From Qipengyuania gelatinilytica (GTDB taxonomy: Bacteria > Pseudomonadota > Alphaproteobacteria > Sphingomonadales > Sphingomonadaceae): a DNA stretch of 64,000 nucleotides. The stretch is taken from the NCBI RefSeq assembly GCF_019711315.1, contig NZ_CP081294.1:434001-498000 (forward strand), in the 5' to 3' direction. The notes under the pieces are model-generated. The model had not been told where the DNA came from. It ran no database searches and was given only the letters and a program-made list of their open reading frames with translations. The position numbers were made by a program, and so were the translations under genes. Positions 9,183 to 19,207 of the stretch are shown here, in pieces; the first letter of the stretch is position 1; the number at the start of each line of letters is the position of its first letter.

Positions 9183-10943
9183 ATGGCATCGGGCGAACTC
9201 GCATCACCTGCACTTTCCGACGCGCTCGTCATCCTTGGCGCAGCGGGACTGGTCATCCCGGTCTTCACGCGTTTCCGCATCACGCCGGTCATCGGGTTTA
9301 TCCTGATCGGTATCCTTGTGGGGCCATACGGCCTGGGCCAGATGGTGTTCGAGCGACCATGGCTTGAACATATAACCATATCCGACCCGGACTCGCTCGA
9401 CCTGTTTGCGGAGTTCGGGATCATCCTCCTCCTGTTCGCCATCGGGCTGGAGCTGTCGTTCAAACGCCTGTGGCAATTGCGGCGGCTGGTTTTCGGGCTC
9501 GGCGCAGCAGAGTTGCTGATCGGCGGGCTCTGTCTTGCCGTCGTGCTGTCGATGATGGGCCAGTATTGGATCGGCGCGCTGGCGCTCGGTTTCGCCCTCG
9601 CCTTCTCCTCGACCGCCATCGTCCTGCCAATTTCGGGCAGCACGAGCCCGGTCGGGCGAGCGGCGCTGTCCATGCTCCTGTTCGAAGACATCATGATTGT
9701 GCCCATCGTCTTCGTGCTGGGCGCCATGGCGCCCAATGCCGCGTCGGAAGGCTGGGAAGGCCTGCTCACCACGCTCTGGCAGGGCGCGCTGGTCATCGCC
9801 GTGATGATGATCGCGGGACGCTTCGCCCTTCCCCGCCTCTTCGCACAGGCGGCGCGGACCAAGAGCCCCGAACTTTTCCTCGCCGCCTCGCTGCTGGTGG
9901 TGATCGGATCGAGCCTCGCCACGGCAGCCGTCGGCCTTTCGCCCATTGTCGGCGCGCTGATCGCCGGCCTGCTGATCGCCGAGACCGAATATCACGGCGA
10001 AGTCGAAAGCATCATGGAGCCGTTCAAGGGCCTCGCGCTGGGTATCTTCCTCATCACCGTCGGCATGAGCATCGATCTCGCCACGATCTGGGAGCATATC
10101 GGTTCGATCACCACCGCCGTTGTCGGCGTGGTGGTGTTCAAGGCGCTGCTGACCGGCGTGCTGCTCCGCCTGATGGGCGCGCGCCGCAGCACTGCGGCAG
10201 AGACAGGCATCCTGATGGCGAGCCCATCGGAAACCACCCTGATCGTCCTTGCTGCCGCCAGCTCCGCCCTCCTGATCCAGCCTGGCACGGCCCAATTCTG
10301 GCAGATCGTGACCGCTATCGGACTGACGATTACGCCACTCCTCGCGCGTCTGGGCCGCGTCGTTGCGCGCCGCGTGGAGCCGGTACCCGAATTGCCCGAG
10401 GAGGACGAAGGCGAGCGCCGCGTCATCATAATCGGCGCAGGGCGCGTCGGGCGGTTGATCGCGCAAATGCTTGACGAGCACGGAAAGCCCTACGTGGCTC
10501 TCGATTCCAACGCCGACCTCATCGAAGGCGCCAAGCGCAAGGGCTATCGCGCTGTCTTCGGAGACGCCGCCAGGGGCGATGCGCTGCATCGTCTTGGCAT
10601 CGAGGATGCGCTGGCAGTCGTTCTGACGATGGACGAACCCATCCTCGCACAGCGGCTCGTCGCCAAGCTGCGCGCCGACTATCCCGACCTGCTGATCGTT
10701 GCCCGCGCCCGCGACATCAACCACGCGGCAGAATTGTACCGCGCCGGCGCCAGCCATGCAGTCCCTGAAACTCTCGAAGCCACGCTGCAACTGAGCGAGG
10801 CTGTCCTTGTCGATATCGGTGTTGCCATGGGACCCGTCATCGCTTCGATCCACGAGAAGCGCGACGAGTTCCGCGAACTGATCGAGAAGGAAGGCGCGCT
10901 CGACTACAAGCCGAAGCTACGCTCAAGCACGGCAGACGGTTGA
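9183..10943 (+). CDS. CPA2 family cation:proton antiporter with TrkA-N domain (KefB/YbaL-like)
   Basis: This inner-membrane monovalent cation/proton exchanger has about 12 hydrophobic segments in residues 10-400, including the conserved ITPVIGFILIGILVGPYGLG and FALAFSSTAIVLPI. A C-terminal RCK/TrkA-N regulatory domain follows with the nucleotide-binding loop IIIGAGRVGRLIAQML and an acidic strand end (VALDSNADLIEGA). Total length is 586 residues. The start ATG at 9183 places the first helix near the N-terminus. It would export K+ or Na+ for pH and electrophile stress protection; the ion is not decided by sequence. It is followed by a small hydrophilic protein gene with its own strong ribosome site. 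Confidence 0.92.
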   Translation: MASGELASPALSDALVILGAAGLVIPVFTRFRITPVIGFILIGILVGPYGLGQMVFERPWLEHITISDPDSLDLFAEFGIILLLFAIGLELSFKRLWQLRRLVFGLGAAELLIGGLCLAVVLSMMGQYWIGALALGFALAFSSTAIVLPISGSTSPVGRAALSMLLFEDIMIVPIVFVLGAMAPNAASEGWEGLLTTLWQGALVIAVMMIAGRFALPRLFAQAARTKSPELFLAASLLVVIGSSLATAAVGLSPIVGALIAGLLIAETEYHGEVESIMEPFKGLALGIFLITVGMSIDLATIWEHIGSITTAVVGVVVFKALLTGVLLRLMGARRSTAAETGILMASPSETTLIVLAAASSALLIQPGTAQFWQIVTAIGLTITPLLARLGRVVARRVEPVPELPEEDEGERRVIIIGAGRVGRLIAQMLDEHGKPYVALDSNADLIEGAKRKGYRAVFGDAARGDALHRLGIEDALAVVLTMDEPILAQRLVAKLRADYPDLLIVARARDINHAAELYRAGASHAVPETLEATLQLSEAVLVDIGVAMGPVIASIHEKRDEFRELIEKEGALDYKPKLRSSTADG

Positions 10944-10988
10944 ACCTTTCGCTCTCTCCATGCGTTGAGAGGGCAAAAGGAGAATAAA

Positions 10989-11168
10989 ATGAGCGACATC
11001 GACCCGACGAAGCCCATCCCCAACGACGAAAAGTTCAAGCCGCAGAACGTGGCCGATCCGCTGAAGGACCAGGCACCCGACCAGCTGCGCGGCAAGCCCG
11101 GCGATACCGAAGGCTACGATATCGAGCAGGGCTCGAGCGCCGTCACCAAGAAGACGCCCAGCGCCTGA
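10989..11168 (+). CDS. Small hydrophilic, probably disordered protein
   Basis: The 59-residue protein (starting MSDIDPTKPIPNDEKFKPQN) is rich in Pro, Asp, Lys and Gln and contains no hydrophobic segment or Cys. An excellent ribosome site (AAGGAG, 7 bases before the ATG) and a strong terminator right after it argue that it is expressed. I do not recognise a characterised family. Its composition resembles small stress-associated disordered proteins, but that is only a compositional remark. The gap of 45 bases to the antiporter gene allows cotranscription. Confidence 0.7.
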   Translation: MSDIDPTKPIPNDEKFKPQNVADPLKDQAPDQLRGKPGDTEGYDIEQGSSAVTKKTPSA

Positions 11169-11193
11169 TAAATTTCTCCAGGAGAGGAGAAAG

Positions 11194-11226
11194 ACGCCTG
11201 ACCGGTTAGCGCCGGTCAGGCGTTTT
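11194..11226 (+). terminator. Strong hairpin terminator between converging genes
   Basis: A perfect 12-bp stem (ACGCCTGACCGG at 11194-11205 with CCGGTCAGGCGT at 11212-11223) with a 6-base loop is followed by TTTT on the plus strand. It serves the small gene to the left and overlaps the last codons of alaS, so it may also stop the opposite transcript. Confidence 0.85.
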
Positions 11227-13879
11227 CTTTTGCCAGCGCGCCGCGCACTGCATCGAGTGCTTCGGCAGCTTTCGAGCCATCCGGCCCGCCGCCCTGCGCC
11301 ATGTCGGCGCGGCCACCGCCGCCCTTGCCGCCCAGCGCTTCGACACCGGCGCGAACCAGCTCGACGGCGCTAAAGCGGCCGGTCAGGTCGTCGGTCACGG
11401 CAACGGCAAACGCCGCCTTGCCATCGTTCACCGCGCAGATCGCTGCAACGCCCGAACCCATACGGGTCTTGGCTTCATCGAGCAGAGGTCGCAGTTCCTT
11501 GGGGCTAAGGCCGTCGATTGCCTGGCCCGAGAACTTCACACCGGCGATATCTTCATCGGCAGGTCCAGCATCGCCTGATCCGCCGCCGCCCAGCGCAAGC
11601 GCGCGCTTGGCTTCGGCGAGTTCCTTTTCGAGCCGCTTGCGCTCGTCGACCAGCGCCGACACGCGTGCGGCAGCCTCGTCTGGCGAAGTCTTGAGAGCGC
11701 CGGCAATGGCGCGCACGGTTTCATCGCGTGCGAGGAGCCACCGGCGGGCCGCTTCACCGGTCAGCGCCTCGATGCGGCGTACGCCCGAACTGACCGCGCT
11801 TTCGCTGACGATCTTGAACAGGCCGATATCGCCGGTCGCCTCGACATGCGTACCGCCGCAAAGTTCGACTGAGTAATTCTTGCCCTCGCCGCCCTTGCGG
11901 CCCATCGACAGGACGCGAACCTCGTCGCCGTATTTCTCGCCGAACAACGCGAGTGCGCCGGCGGCAACCGCATCGTCGGGCGTCATCAGGCGCGTGCCGA
12001 CCTTTTCGTTGGCGCGGATTTCTTCGTTCACCTCAGCCTCGATGGCGGCGATGTCGTCATCGCCGAGCGGCTTGGGGTGCGAGAAGTCGAAGCGGAAGCG
12101 GTCGTCGGACACCAGCGACCCCTTCTGGGTCACATGCTCGCCTAGCCGATTGCGCAGTGCCGCGTGGACGAGATGCGTCGCCGAATGGTTGGCGCGGATG
12201 CGGTCACGACGTCCGGCGTCGATTTCGAGATGCACGGCATCGCCGACCTTGATGCTGCCCTTCTCGACCTTGGCGATATGCGTGTGCAGGCGGCCGAGCG
12301 GCTTGTTCGTGGTCGAGACTGCGATCTCGAGACCTTCAGGGGTCCAGATGCGTCCGGCATCGCCGGTCTGGCCGCCGCTTTCGCCATAGAACGGCGTCTG
12401 GTTGGTCAGGACGATGACATCGTCGCCTTCCGACGCGCTGTCGACTTCCTTGCCGTCCTTCACCAGCGCGACGACTTCTGCCTCGCCGGTGTCGGAGGTG
12501 TATCCGGTGAACTCGGTGGAGCCTTCACGCTCGGCTATATCGAACCAGACTTCCTCGCTGGCAGCTTCGCCCGAACCCTTCCACGCAGCGCGTGCGGCGG
12601 CCTTCTGCTGCGCCATGGCCGCATCGAAGCCGTCCTTGTCGACGCCAATGCCGCGGTTGCGCAGCGCGTCTTCGGTGAGATCGTAGGGGAAGCCATAGGT
12701 GTCGTAGAGCTTGAAAGCGGTCTCGCCGTCCAGAGTGCCGCCCTCGCCCATGTCGCCGGTGGCTTCGTCGAGCAGCTTGAGGCCCTTGTCGAGCGTGCGG
12801 CGGAACTGCGTTTCCTCGCGCTCGAGCACTTCCTGGATCAGCGCCTGTCCGCGAACGAGTTCGGGGTAGGCAGCGCCCATCTCGCTGACAAGCTCGGGGA
12901 CGAGGCGATGCATCAGCGGCTCGCTCGCGCCGAGCAGGTGCGCATGACGCATGGCGCGGCGCATGATGCGGCGCAAGACGTAGCCGCGGCCTTCATTGCT
13001 GGGCAGAACGCCGTCGGCAAGCAGGAAGCTGGTCGAGCGCAAATGGTCGGCGATGACGCGGTGGCTGGCCTGCTGGTCGCCTTCGGCCCTGACGCCAGTC
13101 AGCGATTCACTGGCGCCGATCAGCGCCTTGAAGGTGTCGGTATCGTAATTGTCGTGGACGCCCTGCATGACTGCAGCGACGCGCTCGATGCCCATGCCGG
13201 TGTCGATGCTGGGCTTGGGCAGGTTGCCGACGATCTCGTCAGCTTCCTGCGTGAACTGCATGAAGACGAGGTTCCAGATCTCGACGAAGCGGTCGCCGTC
13301 TTCTTCCGGCGAACCCGGAGGGCCGCCCCAGATGTGGTCGCCATGATCGTAAAAGATTTCCGAACACGGGCCGCACGGACCGTCCGAGCCCATGGCCCAG
13401 AAATTGTCCTTGGTCGGGATGCGGATGATCTTGTCATCGGCAAAGCCGGTACGCTTCTTCCACAGGTCGAAGGCTTCGTCGTCCGTGTGGTAGACGGTAA
13501 CCAGCAGGCGCTCGGGATCGAGGCCCCATTCCTTGGTCAGCAGGGTCCAGGCATTGTCGATCGCCTGTTCCTTGAAATAATCGCCGAAGCTGAAATTGCC
13601 GAGCATCTCGAAGAATGTGTGATGCCGCGCGGTATAGCCGACATTGTCGAGATCATTGTGCTTGCCGCCTGCGCGCACGCATTTTTGCGCACTGGTGGCG
13701 CGCGGTGCGGGCGGGGTCTCGAGGCCGGTGAAGGCATTCTTGAACGGGACCATGCCAGCGTTCACGAACATCAGCGTGGGATCGCTGAACGGCACGAGCG
13801 GCGCACTCGGGACTTCGGCGTGGTCCTTTCCGGCGAAAAAATCGAGGAAGGAGCGGCGGATTTCGTTGGTCGACGTCAT
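11216..13879 (-). CDS. alaS: Alanine--tRNA ligase
   Basis: The enzyme charges tRNA-Ala in the cytosol and edits mischarged Ser and Gly. The catalytic domain is at the N-terminus ([20 protein letters not shown] and [16 protein letters not shown]). The editing domain carries zinc-binding HxxxH ([12 protein letters not shown]) and CxxxH ([13 protein letters not shown]). The C-terminal DHHA1 domain ends with a Gly-rich stretch ([16 protein letters not shown]). The product has 887 residues, normal for the family. ATG at 13879 is chosen because [15 protein letters not shown] matches the family's start; a TTG 18 bases upstream is less likely. No regulatory element could be made out in the 72 bases between it and the glutathione transferase gene. 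Confidence 0.97.
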   Translation of the reverse strand: MTSTNEIRRSFLDFFAGKDHAEVPSAPLVPFSDPTLMFVNAGMVPFKNAFTGLETPPAPRATSAQKCVRAGGKHNDLDNVGYTARHHTFFEMLGNFSFGDYFKEQAIDNAWTLLTKEWGLDPERLLVTVYHTDDEAFDLWKKRTGFADDKIIRIPTKDNFWAMGSDGPCGPCSEIFYDHGDHIWGGPPGSPEEDGDRFVEIWNLVFMQFTQEADEIVGNLPKPSIDTGMGIERVAAVMQGVHDNYDTDTFKALIGASESLTGVRAEGDQQASHRVIADHLRSTSFLLADGVLPSNEGRGYVLRRIMRRAMRHAHLLGASEPLMHRLVPELVSEMGAAYPELVRGQALIQEVLEREETQFRRTLDKGLKLLDEATGDMGEGGTLDGETAFKLYDTYGFPYDLTEDALRNRGIGVDKDGFDAAMAQQKAAARAAWKGSGEAASEEVWFDIAEREGSTEFTGYTSDTGEAEVVALVKDGKEVDSASEGDDVIVLTNQTPFYGESGGQTGDAGRIWTPEGLEIAVSTTNKPLGRLHTHIAKVEKGSIKVGDAVHLEIDAGRRDRIRANHSATHLVHAALRNRLGEHVTQKGSLVSDDRFRFDFSHPKPLGDDDIAAIEAEVNEEIRANEKVGTRLMTPDDAVAAGALALFGEKYGDEVRVLSMGRKGGEGKNYSVELCGGTHVEATGDIGLFKIVSESAVSSGVRRIEALTGEAARRWLLARDETVRAIAGALKTSPDEAAARVSALVDERKRLEKELAEAKRALALGGGGSGDAGPADEDIAGVKFSGQAIDGLSPKELRPLLDEAKTRMGSGVAAICAVNDGKAAFAVAVTDDLTGRFSAVELVRAGVEALGGKGGGGRADMAQGGGPDGSKAAEALDAVRGALAKENA

Positions 13880-13951
13880 GGGAGCGCAGTTAGGCAATCA
13901 CTGCGCGCGGGACAAGCGCGAATGCCCCGTACATGGAGCCGAAATCCACTC

Positions 13952-14578
13952 CTACCAGATGAAGTAGGGTCCGCCGCGCTCACGGGCACGCTGCCACGCC
14001 GGACGGGCATGGATCGCTTCGACGAAGCGGGCGAGCTTGGGCGCCTTCTCCGCATAGCCCTGCATGACTGCAATTTCTGCGGGAAAACTCATCATCACAT
14101 CCGCCGCGCTCCAGTCCGAACCGACAAAGTGCAGGTCATCGGAGATATTCTGTTCCGCGAAGTCCACATGCGCGGCAAACTGTTCTTCCACGCGGGGCAT
14201 CATCGGGGCTGCCGCATCGCCGAGGCGACCCGCCATGATCTTAAGCATGACGGGTACGAAGAACGAGCTTTCCCCGAACTGCATCCATTCGAGGTGATCC
14301 ACCCATTCGGAACTCGACCGATCGGGAAGCCAGGCTTCCCCACCGTGGCGCGCGCAGAGATATTCGATGATCGCTCCGCTTTCGGCGACGAGGCGTCCGT
14401 CGTCCTCGATCACCGGAGACTTGCCGAGGGGATGGGCATTCTTGAGTTCCGGCGGCGCGAGATTGGTCTCTGCATCGCGCTGGTAGGAGACGATGTCGTA
14501 GTCCGCGCCCAGTTCCTCCAGCAGCCAGAGTATGCGCTGCGAGCGGCTGTTGTTGAGATGGTGGACGGTGATGGTCAT
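13952..14578 (-). CDS. Glutathione S-transferase family protein
   Basis: The 208-residue cytosolic protein has an N-terminal thioredoxin-like domain with the glutathione-binding region (LNNSRSQRILWLLEELG, then GKSPVIEDDGRLVAESGAIIEYL, the Ser-Gly of SGAI contacting glutathione in the family) and an all-helical C-terminal domain. The catalytic Ser is probably Ser11 or Ser13. It would conjugate or isomerise electrophiles with glutathione; the substrate cannot be inferred. The ATG at 14578 starts the first strand directly (MTITVHHL). It lies downstream of recA on the same strand, behind a hairpin terminator, so it is probably transcribed on its own. Confidence 0.92.
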   Translation of the reverse strand: MTITVHHLNNSRSQRILWLLEELGADYDIVSYQRDAETNLAPPELKNAHPLGKSPVIEDDGRLVAESGAIIEYLCARHGGEAWLPDRSSSEWVDHLEWMQFGESSFFVPVMLKIMAGRLGDAAAPMMPRVEEQFAAHVDFAEQNISDDLHFVGSDWSAADVMMSFPAEIAVMQGYAEKAPKLARFVEAIHARPAWQRARERGGPYFIW

Positions 14579-14666
14579 CGTGCTCTCCTGATTTCGAGCG
14601 CCCTGCCTAGGGACAGCAACGCTGCCGCGCTACCCGCTTTATTGCACGTCTGCCCCAAACACGCGA

Positions 14667-14710
14667 AAAGCCGGTGCAGCGCTCTGGATGAGTGCGCGCG
14701 CACCGGCTTT
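14667..14710 (-). terminator. Probable recA terminator
   Basis: An 11-bp stem (AAAGCCGGTGC at 14667-14677 with GCACCGGCTTT at 14700-14710) sits 90 bases past the recA stop. On the minus strand it ends in four T residues. The loop is long (22 bases), so efficiency is uncertain. Confidence 0.6.
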
Positions 14711-14799
14711 CCGTGTTTCCGGGAGCGCCGGGGGACAGTCCGGCTTTGACGAACGGCGGGGGAATGGTGCCGTACGCGCTCCCGCTTGAAGAGGTGTGA

Positions 14800-15861
14800 T
14801 CAGTCTTCCGCGTCCGGACCAGTCATCATCTCTTCGGCGACCTCGTCGGTTTTGCCGCGGATCGCAGCTTCCAACTTGGCGCACATTTCGGGGTTTTCCT
14901 TGAGGAAGGTCTTCGCATTCTCGCGGCCCTGGCCGATACGGACGCTGTCGTAGCTGAACCAGCTGCCCGACTTTTCGACCACGCCGGCCTTCACGCCCAG
15001 ATCGAGGATCTCGCCGATCTTGGAGATGCCTTCGCCATACATGATATCGAATTCGACCTGCTTGAACGGAGGGGCGACCTTGTTCTTGACCACCTTCACA
15101 CGTGTCGAGTTGCCAATCACCTCGTCACGATCCTTGATCTGGCCGGTGCGACGGATGTCGAGGCGGACCGAGGCGTAGAACTTGAGCGCGTTACCACCGG
15201 TGGTGGTTTCGGGGTTACCGTACATCACGCCGATCTTCATGCGCAGCTGGTTGATGAAGATCACCATGCACTTGGAACGGTTGATCGAGCCGGTCAGCTT
15301 GCGCAGCGACTGCGACATGAGGCGCGCCTGGAGGCCGACATGGCTGTCGCCCATCTCGCCTTCGATTTCAGCGCGCGGCACGAGGGCGGCAACCGAGTCG
15401 ACCACGAGGATGTCGATCGCGTTGGAGCGCACCAGCGTGTCGGTAATTTCGAGCGCCTGTTCGCCGGTATCGGGCTGCGAGACGATCAACTCATCGACGT
15501 CCACGCCCAGCTTCTTGGCATAGACGGGATCGAGCGCATGTTCAGCGTCGACGAATGCGGCGGTGCCGCCAGCCTTTTGCGCTTCGGCAATGGCATGCAG
15601 CGCGAGCGTGGTCTTGCCTGAGCTTTCCGGGCCGTAAACTTCGATCACGCGGCCCTTGGGAAGGCCGCCGATGCCGAGTGCGATATCGAGGCCGAGCGAA
15701 CCGGTGGAGATGGCCTCCACATTCATCGCTTCCTTCTGGCCGAGCTTCATTGCCGAGCCCTTGCCGAATGCGCGATCGATCTGCGCGAGGGCGGCGTCCA
15801 ATGCCTTCTGACGGTCTGCGTCCACTTTCTTTCCTTCTACAAGCTTCAGACTAGCCGCCAT
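14800..15861 (-). CDS. recA: Recombinase RecA
   Basis: This DNA-dependent ATPase carries out strand exchange and stimulates LexA self-cleavage. Walker [10 protein letters not shown] is at residues 77-85; the Walker B strand [21 protein letters not shown] and the signature [13 protein letters not shown] are present, and the acidic tail ([11 protein letters not shown]) is typical. Length is 353 residues. The start ATG at 15861 matches the family. The 110-bp upstream region contains a LexA box overlapping a likely -35 element, so SOS control is expected. Confidence 0.98.
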   Translation of the reverse strand: MAASLKLVEGKKVDADRQKALDAALAQIDRAFGKGSAMKLGQKEAMNVEAISTGSLGLDIALGIGGLPKGRVIEVYGPESSGKTTLALHAIAEAQKAGGTAAFVDAEHALDPVYAKKLGVDVDELIVSQPDTGEQALEITDTLVRSNAIDILVVDSVAALVPRAEIEGEMGDSHVGLQARLMSQSLRKLTGSINRSKCMVIFINQLRMKIGVMYGNPETTTGGNALKFYASVRLDIRRTGQIKDRDEVIGNSTRVKVVKNKVAPPFKQVEFDIMYGEGISKIGEILDLGVKAGVVEKSGSWFSYDSVRIGQGRENAKTFLKENPEMCAKLEAAIRGKTDEVAEEMMTGPDAED

Positions 15862-15939
15862 GACACATTCCCCTTTTGCATTTCCAGAGCCGCTATCGAC
15901 TCTTCAACTACCAAGGCATGTACCGCGTTTGTTCCACAA

Positions 15940-15954
15940 GAACAAGAGTGGAAC
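15940..15954 (-). promoter_or_regulatory. LexA (SOS) box of recA overlapping its promoter
   Basis: On the minus strand the sequence is GTTC-CACTCTT-GTTC, a perfect alphaproteobacterial GTTC-N7-GTTC LexA site. The second half overlaps TTGTTC (15945-15940), which stands 17 bases before TACATG (15922-15917), a plausible -35/-10 pair for recA. Binding there would block the promoter. Confidence 0.8.
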
Positions 15955-15974
15955 GAAATTTTTTTGCAGATGGC

Positions 15975-17648
15975 CTATTCGTCTGTGAAATAGGCCTTCG
16001 GGCGGCGGACTCTCCAACGTTTGTCATAAGTGCTGTTGGCCGGCACTTCCACGTCTACCACGAGATCGCCGTTCTTGACGTAAGCGTCCTGCCCCTGCGG
16101 ACGGACTTCCCAACTGGCAGGGTTGCCGAAGCTCACACGAACAAGTGCGGGCGCATCATTGGCGTTCGACACTATCATGCGAATGCTGGTCCAGCGCTTC
16201 CCGTTATCGTCCGGATATGTGTCGCCCAAATGGGCGCAGTAGGAAAAGACCTTCGCGCTCTGCCCGAGTGGAAGCTCGACCTCCTGCCCGACCGGGTAAT
16301 CACGCAGTTCAAGCTCTGCGACCAGTTGCGGACCGAGCGTCGTGCTCTCGAACGCATTGACCTTCCCCATCGGGAGCGAGGCACCGAGCCCGAAGTCGAC
16401 CTTGTTCTCGGTGAAGAGCCGAATTTCGGCTTCCTCCAGATCGTCTTTTTCGTCCCCGGGATAGAACCGGTCATAGGGATCGCAATAGGCGGAATAGAGC
16501 CAACGGGTCCGGATCGCCTCGCGCGAGAGGAAGGCGATCTGCTTCATGCCTTTCGAGGCCACAGTCACCGGCCGCGGCACGCGGTACAGCTTGAGATCGG
16601 CGAGATTCTCCTCGCGGGCCATCGATTCTTCAGAGACGACCGAGAGCGGACTTATCGAGGCGAAGGATTCACGCCGCATCCGCGAGCCGGTGACCACGAT
16701 CACTTCATCGTCGAAACCCTGAGGCATGCCCGGTGGGGGTGGAGGAGGCGGCGGCGCGTTGTAGCTCCTGACCGGAGTGCCGCTCGCGGTACTGCCGATC
16801 GGATAGCAATTGAGCCTAAGCCCTCGCGCGCGAGGGCTTTTGGCCAGTTCTTCGAAATCGCTCTGGATCGCGATCTTGCCGGCCACCACCATCAGCTCTG
16901 CATCGGGGAATGACTGCCCGTTGTCGTTGAGGACGGTGAGCCAGCTGGTCAGCCCCATGGGGAATGTCCCGTCCCGTCGCCCGTTGCCCAGTTGCGCGAC
17001 GTAATTCGCTTCCCAGTCGAAACCCCACGAGAGGTAGGTGAGCACTATCTCGTAGGTTCCGCCGGTCTCGCTATAGGTGTCGATGTTGAAGATGGGACGC
17101 GCCGAAAGCTCTGGCGGAACGCCGTCGAAGGTGAGTTTTTCGGGCAGGCCCGAGCAACGCACAGCCTCGAAGGTGTCGCCGGTCTGCAGCACGATCCCGC
17201 CGTCGGCGCGGGTCCTGACGATCGCATCGCGGCTTTCCGATTTTCCCGTACCGGGATTGAAGCGCGTAATGGTGACCCGGTTGCCGAGCGTCCGGTCGAC
17301 GAGGGCGGCCGGTGAGAGGAGGTCGGCGTTGCGGTTCTTCTCGATCGTCCCGCCCGGCAGGCCGGAGACGATCGCGCTCACCGCGACCATGCCTTCCGAA
17401 ACGCCTTCGAACAGGATGGTCGAGCGACCGCGCGGCAGCGTGACAGTGCGCGTTTCGCTGATCATCGCATATCCGCGCGGGTTGTCCTGGTCCATCTCAG
17501 CGCCCACGGACCGGCTGGGGTCGCGATAGACGGTCACCGCATAGTGACTTGCCTCGGAGGCAAACACGCGGGCGCGCTCATCCTGCGCGGCCACAGGCAC
17601 CGCAAGGAACGCCGCGAGAAAGGCTAGAGTGGCCGGGAGGATGCGCAT
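15975..17648 (-). CDS. DUF4139 domain secreted protein with embedded TonB-plug-like motif
   Basis: The 557-residue protein has a Sec signal (MRILPATLAFLAAFLAVPVAAQ) and the DUF4139 layout: an N-terminal beta region, the conserved YLSWGFDWEANYVAQLG and LTSWLTVLNDNGQSFPDAELMVVAG, and a C-terminal beta region ending in RWRVRRPKAYFTDE. In the middle there is a run of eight prolines (299-306) followed by EVIVVTGSRMRRES (315-328), which looks like the start of a sphingomonad TonB-dependent receptor plug. The function of DUF4139 proteins is unknown; the signal indicates periplasm or cell surface. ATG at 17648 follows a GGGAG site and begins the signal peptide. It is a tandem paralogue of the next gene upstream, 16 bases away. 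Confidence 0.8.
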   Translation of the reverse strand: MRILPATLAFLAAFLAVPVAAQDERARVFASEASHYAVTVYRDPSRSVGAEMDQDNPRGYAMISETRTVTLPRGRSTILFEGVSEGMVAVSAIVSGLPGGTIEKNRNADLLSPAALVDRTLGNRVTITRFNPGTGKSESRDAIVRTRADGGIVLQTGDTFEAVRCSGLPEKLTFDGVPPELSARPIFNIDTYSETGGTYEIVLTYLSWGFDWEANYVAQLGNGRRDGTFPMGLTSWLTVLNDNGQSFPDAELMVVAGKIAIQSDFEELAKSPRARGLRLNCYPIGSTASGTPVRSYNAPPPPPPPPGMPQGFDDEVIVVTGSRMRRESFASISPLSVVSEESMAREENLADLKLYRVPRPVTVASKGMKQIAFLSREAIRTRWLYSAYCDPYDRFYPGDEKDDLEEAEIRLFTENKVDFGLGASLPMGKVNAFESTTLGPQLVAELELRDYPVGQEVELPLGQSAKVFSYCAHLGDTYPDDNGKRWTSIRMIVSNANDAPALVRVSFGNPASWEVRPQGQDAYVKNGDLVVDVEVPANSTYDKRWRVRRPKAYFTDE

Positions 17649-17664
17649 TGCCGCGATCTCCCGA

Positions 17665-19164
17665 TCAATACTTCGTTTCGTAAACCACCCGGACAACGCG
17701 CTTGTCCGCTGCAGGCACGCGCACGTCCCACTTGCGGGTCGAGGGGCCCTGCTGTTCGCCCGTCACGTCCTCCGAGACGACGCGATAGTCGCGCGACCAC
17801 CACCCGCGATAGAGACCATCCTGGTAGAACTCGACATTCACCGGCGAGCTCTTCGCGTTATAGAAGGTGTACCGCATGGTCGTGCGGTAATATTTGATCT
17901 TCCGCTCGACCTCGACTTCGCGGGCAACCTCGCCGTCCTCGAGAACGCGATACCGGTTCGTCTTTTCCCATTCGTCCTTGTCGATTTCCTCGCGCTTCTC
18001 GACCTCGGCCTGGACATAGACGTCGAAGGCATCGCCGGTGCGCAGGAACAGGTCGCTGCCCATCGGCGTGTGGCCGATACCGGCCTCGCCGATGAATTGC
18101 GGGGTACCCTGACGGTCGCGCTGGTAGAACCGCACGGTTCCTGCAGGCAGGGCATCGCCCAGCCCCTGGTCGCGCGCGGTGTTGAAAGAGATCGCACTGC
18201 TCGCCGCGACGGGCTGTTCGTCGCGGACCAGCCAACCCACACGGCGTTCGTAGCGGCGGCGGGCCGGAACGCCCTGCACATCGAGGAAGCTGACCTGCTT
18301 GGTCTGCGCATTGGCGACCGTGGTGCGTTCCTCGATCGGGTAGAGATAGAATTCACCCAGCGATTCGCGCTCGGCCGCTTCGGTACCCGGCGTACGCATG
18401 CTGCGCGGCTGCGGACGGCGGCCGTTTCCGCCGGTCGCATCACCAGCAACCAGCAGCAGGTCCGCGTCCTTGAACGTCGTGCCGGTCTGGTTGGTCAGTG
18501 TGACCCAGCCCTGCATGTCGACGGTGCTGTTGCCCTCGTCGAAGAGGGCGACATAGTCAGCCGACCAGCCAAGTCCCGAGGTGAGGTAACGGATGGAGGC
18601 CGGGCGCGTACCCGAGCGGGTCGAATCGAGCGTGACGGACAGCGTCGGCCGGGCACGCAGGTTTGAAGGCACGCGGTCGAAGATTGCGCGGACCGGCAGG
18701 CCATCGTCACGCAGCACCTCGATTCGGTCGCCGATCTTCACCACCACGCCACCGGCAGTCGACAGCACGGTCGCCCGTTCACGGGTTTCCACTCCGGTGG
18801 CCGGATTGGTCCGCACCAGCGTGATCGTCTTGCCGATCGCCTTTTCCATGAGCTTGGACGGCGTCAGCAGGTCGAAATCAAAATTCTGTTCGACGATCGA
18901 GGTGCCTGCCGCAGCAAAGCTCAGCGTCTCGGGCTGGATGCGGGCCGAAACATCGGGGAATGCAATGGTCGTCTGTCCGGCAGGAATAGACAGCTGGCGA
19001 ACGTCCTGCACCAGGCTGCGCCCGCCATTGTAGATCGTGATCGAGACATCGCCCTGCGCGGTCTGGTCAGGGTTTTCCAGCGCCTGCTCGGTCGACTGGG
19101 CGAGCAAAGGTGCCGCGCCCAGAAGTGCGATCGTGGCTGCGAACGAATAACTGCGTACCCTCAT
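17665..19164 (-). CDS. DUF4139 domain secreted protein
   Basis: This 499-residue secreted protein is paralogous to its downstream neighbour. The signal peptide is MRVRSYSFAATIALLGAAPLLAQ. It shares the DUF4139 features YLTSGLGWSADYVALFDEGN and GWVTLTNQTGTTFKDADLLLVAG, and ends in a beta-rich segment (STRKWDVRVPAADKRVVRVVYETKY). It lacks the proline run and the TonB-plug-like motif of the neighbour. ATG at 19164 is preceded by GGGG. The pair is probably one operon, upstream gene first. No enzymatic motif is visible, and the molecular role is unknown. The cckA stop lies about 45 bases further upstream. Confidence 0.8.
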   Translation of the reverse strand: MRVRSYSFAATIALLGAAPLLAQSTEQALENPDQTAQGDVSITIYNGGRSLVQDVRQLSIPAGQTTIAFPDVSARIQPETLSFAAAGTSIVEQNFDFDLLTPSKLMEKAIGKTITLVRTNPATGVETRERATVLSTAGGVVVKIGDRIEVLRDDGLPVRAIFDRVPSNLRARPTLSVTLDSTRSGTRPASIRYLTSGLGWSADYVALFDEGNSTVDMQGWVTLTNQTGTTFKDADLLLVAGDATGGNGRRPQPRSMRTPGTEAAERESLGEFYLYPIEERTTVANAQTKQVSFLDVQGVPARRRYERRVGWLVRDEQPVAASSAISFNTARDQGLGDALPAGTVRFYQRDRQGTPQFIGEAGIGHTPMGSDLFLRTGDAFDVYVQAEVEKREEIDKDEWEKTNRYRVLEDGEVAREVEVERKIKYYRTTMRYTFYNAKSSPVNVEFYQDGLYRGWWSRDYRVVSEDVTGEQQGPSTRKWDVRVPAADKRVVRVVYETKY

Positions 19165-19207
19165 GGCAATCCCCCCTTTTCCAGGACAGGATTGCACCGC
19201 CTTTCAC

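Noticed and set aside
9204..10853. A 549-codon minus-strand frame inside the antiporter gene
   Set aside because: The antiporter on the plus strand has clear transmembrane and TrkA-N motifs; the antisense product is Asp/Gln/His-rich and unlike any protein.
12164..14749. An 861-codon plus-strand frame opposite alaS and the glutathione transferase gene
   Set aside because: It mirrors the codon pattern of alaS on the other strand; high-GC coding DNA leaves long open antisense frames. The product has no recognisable domain.
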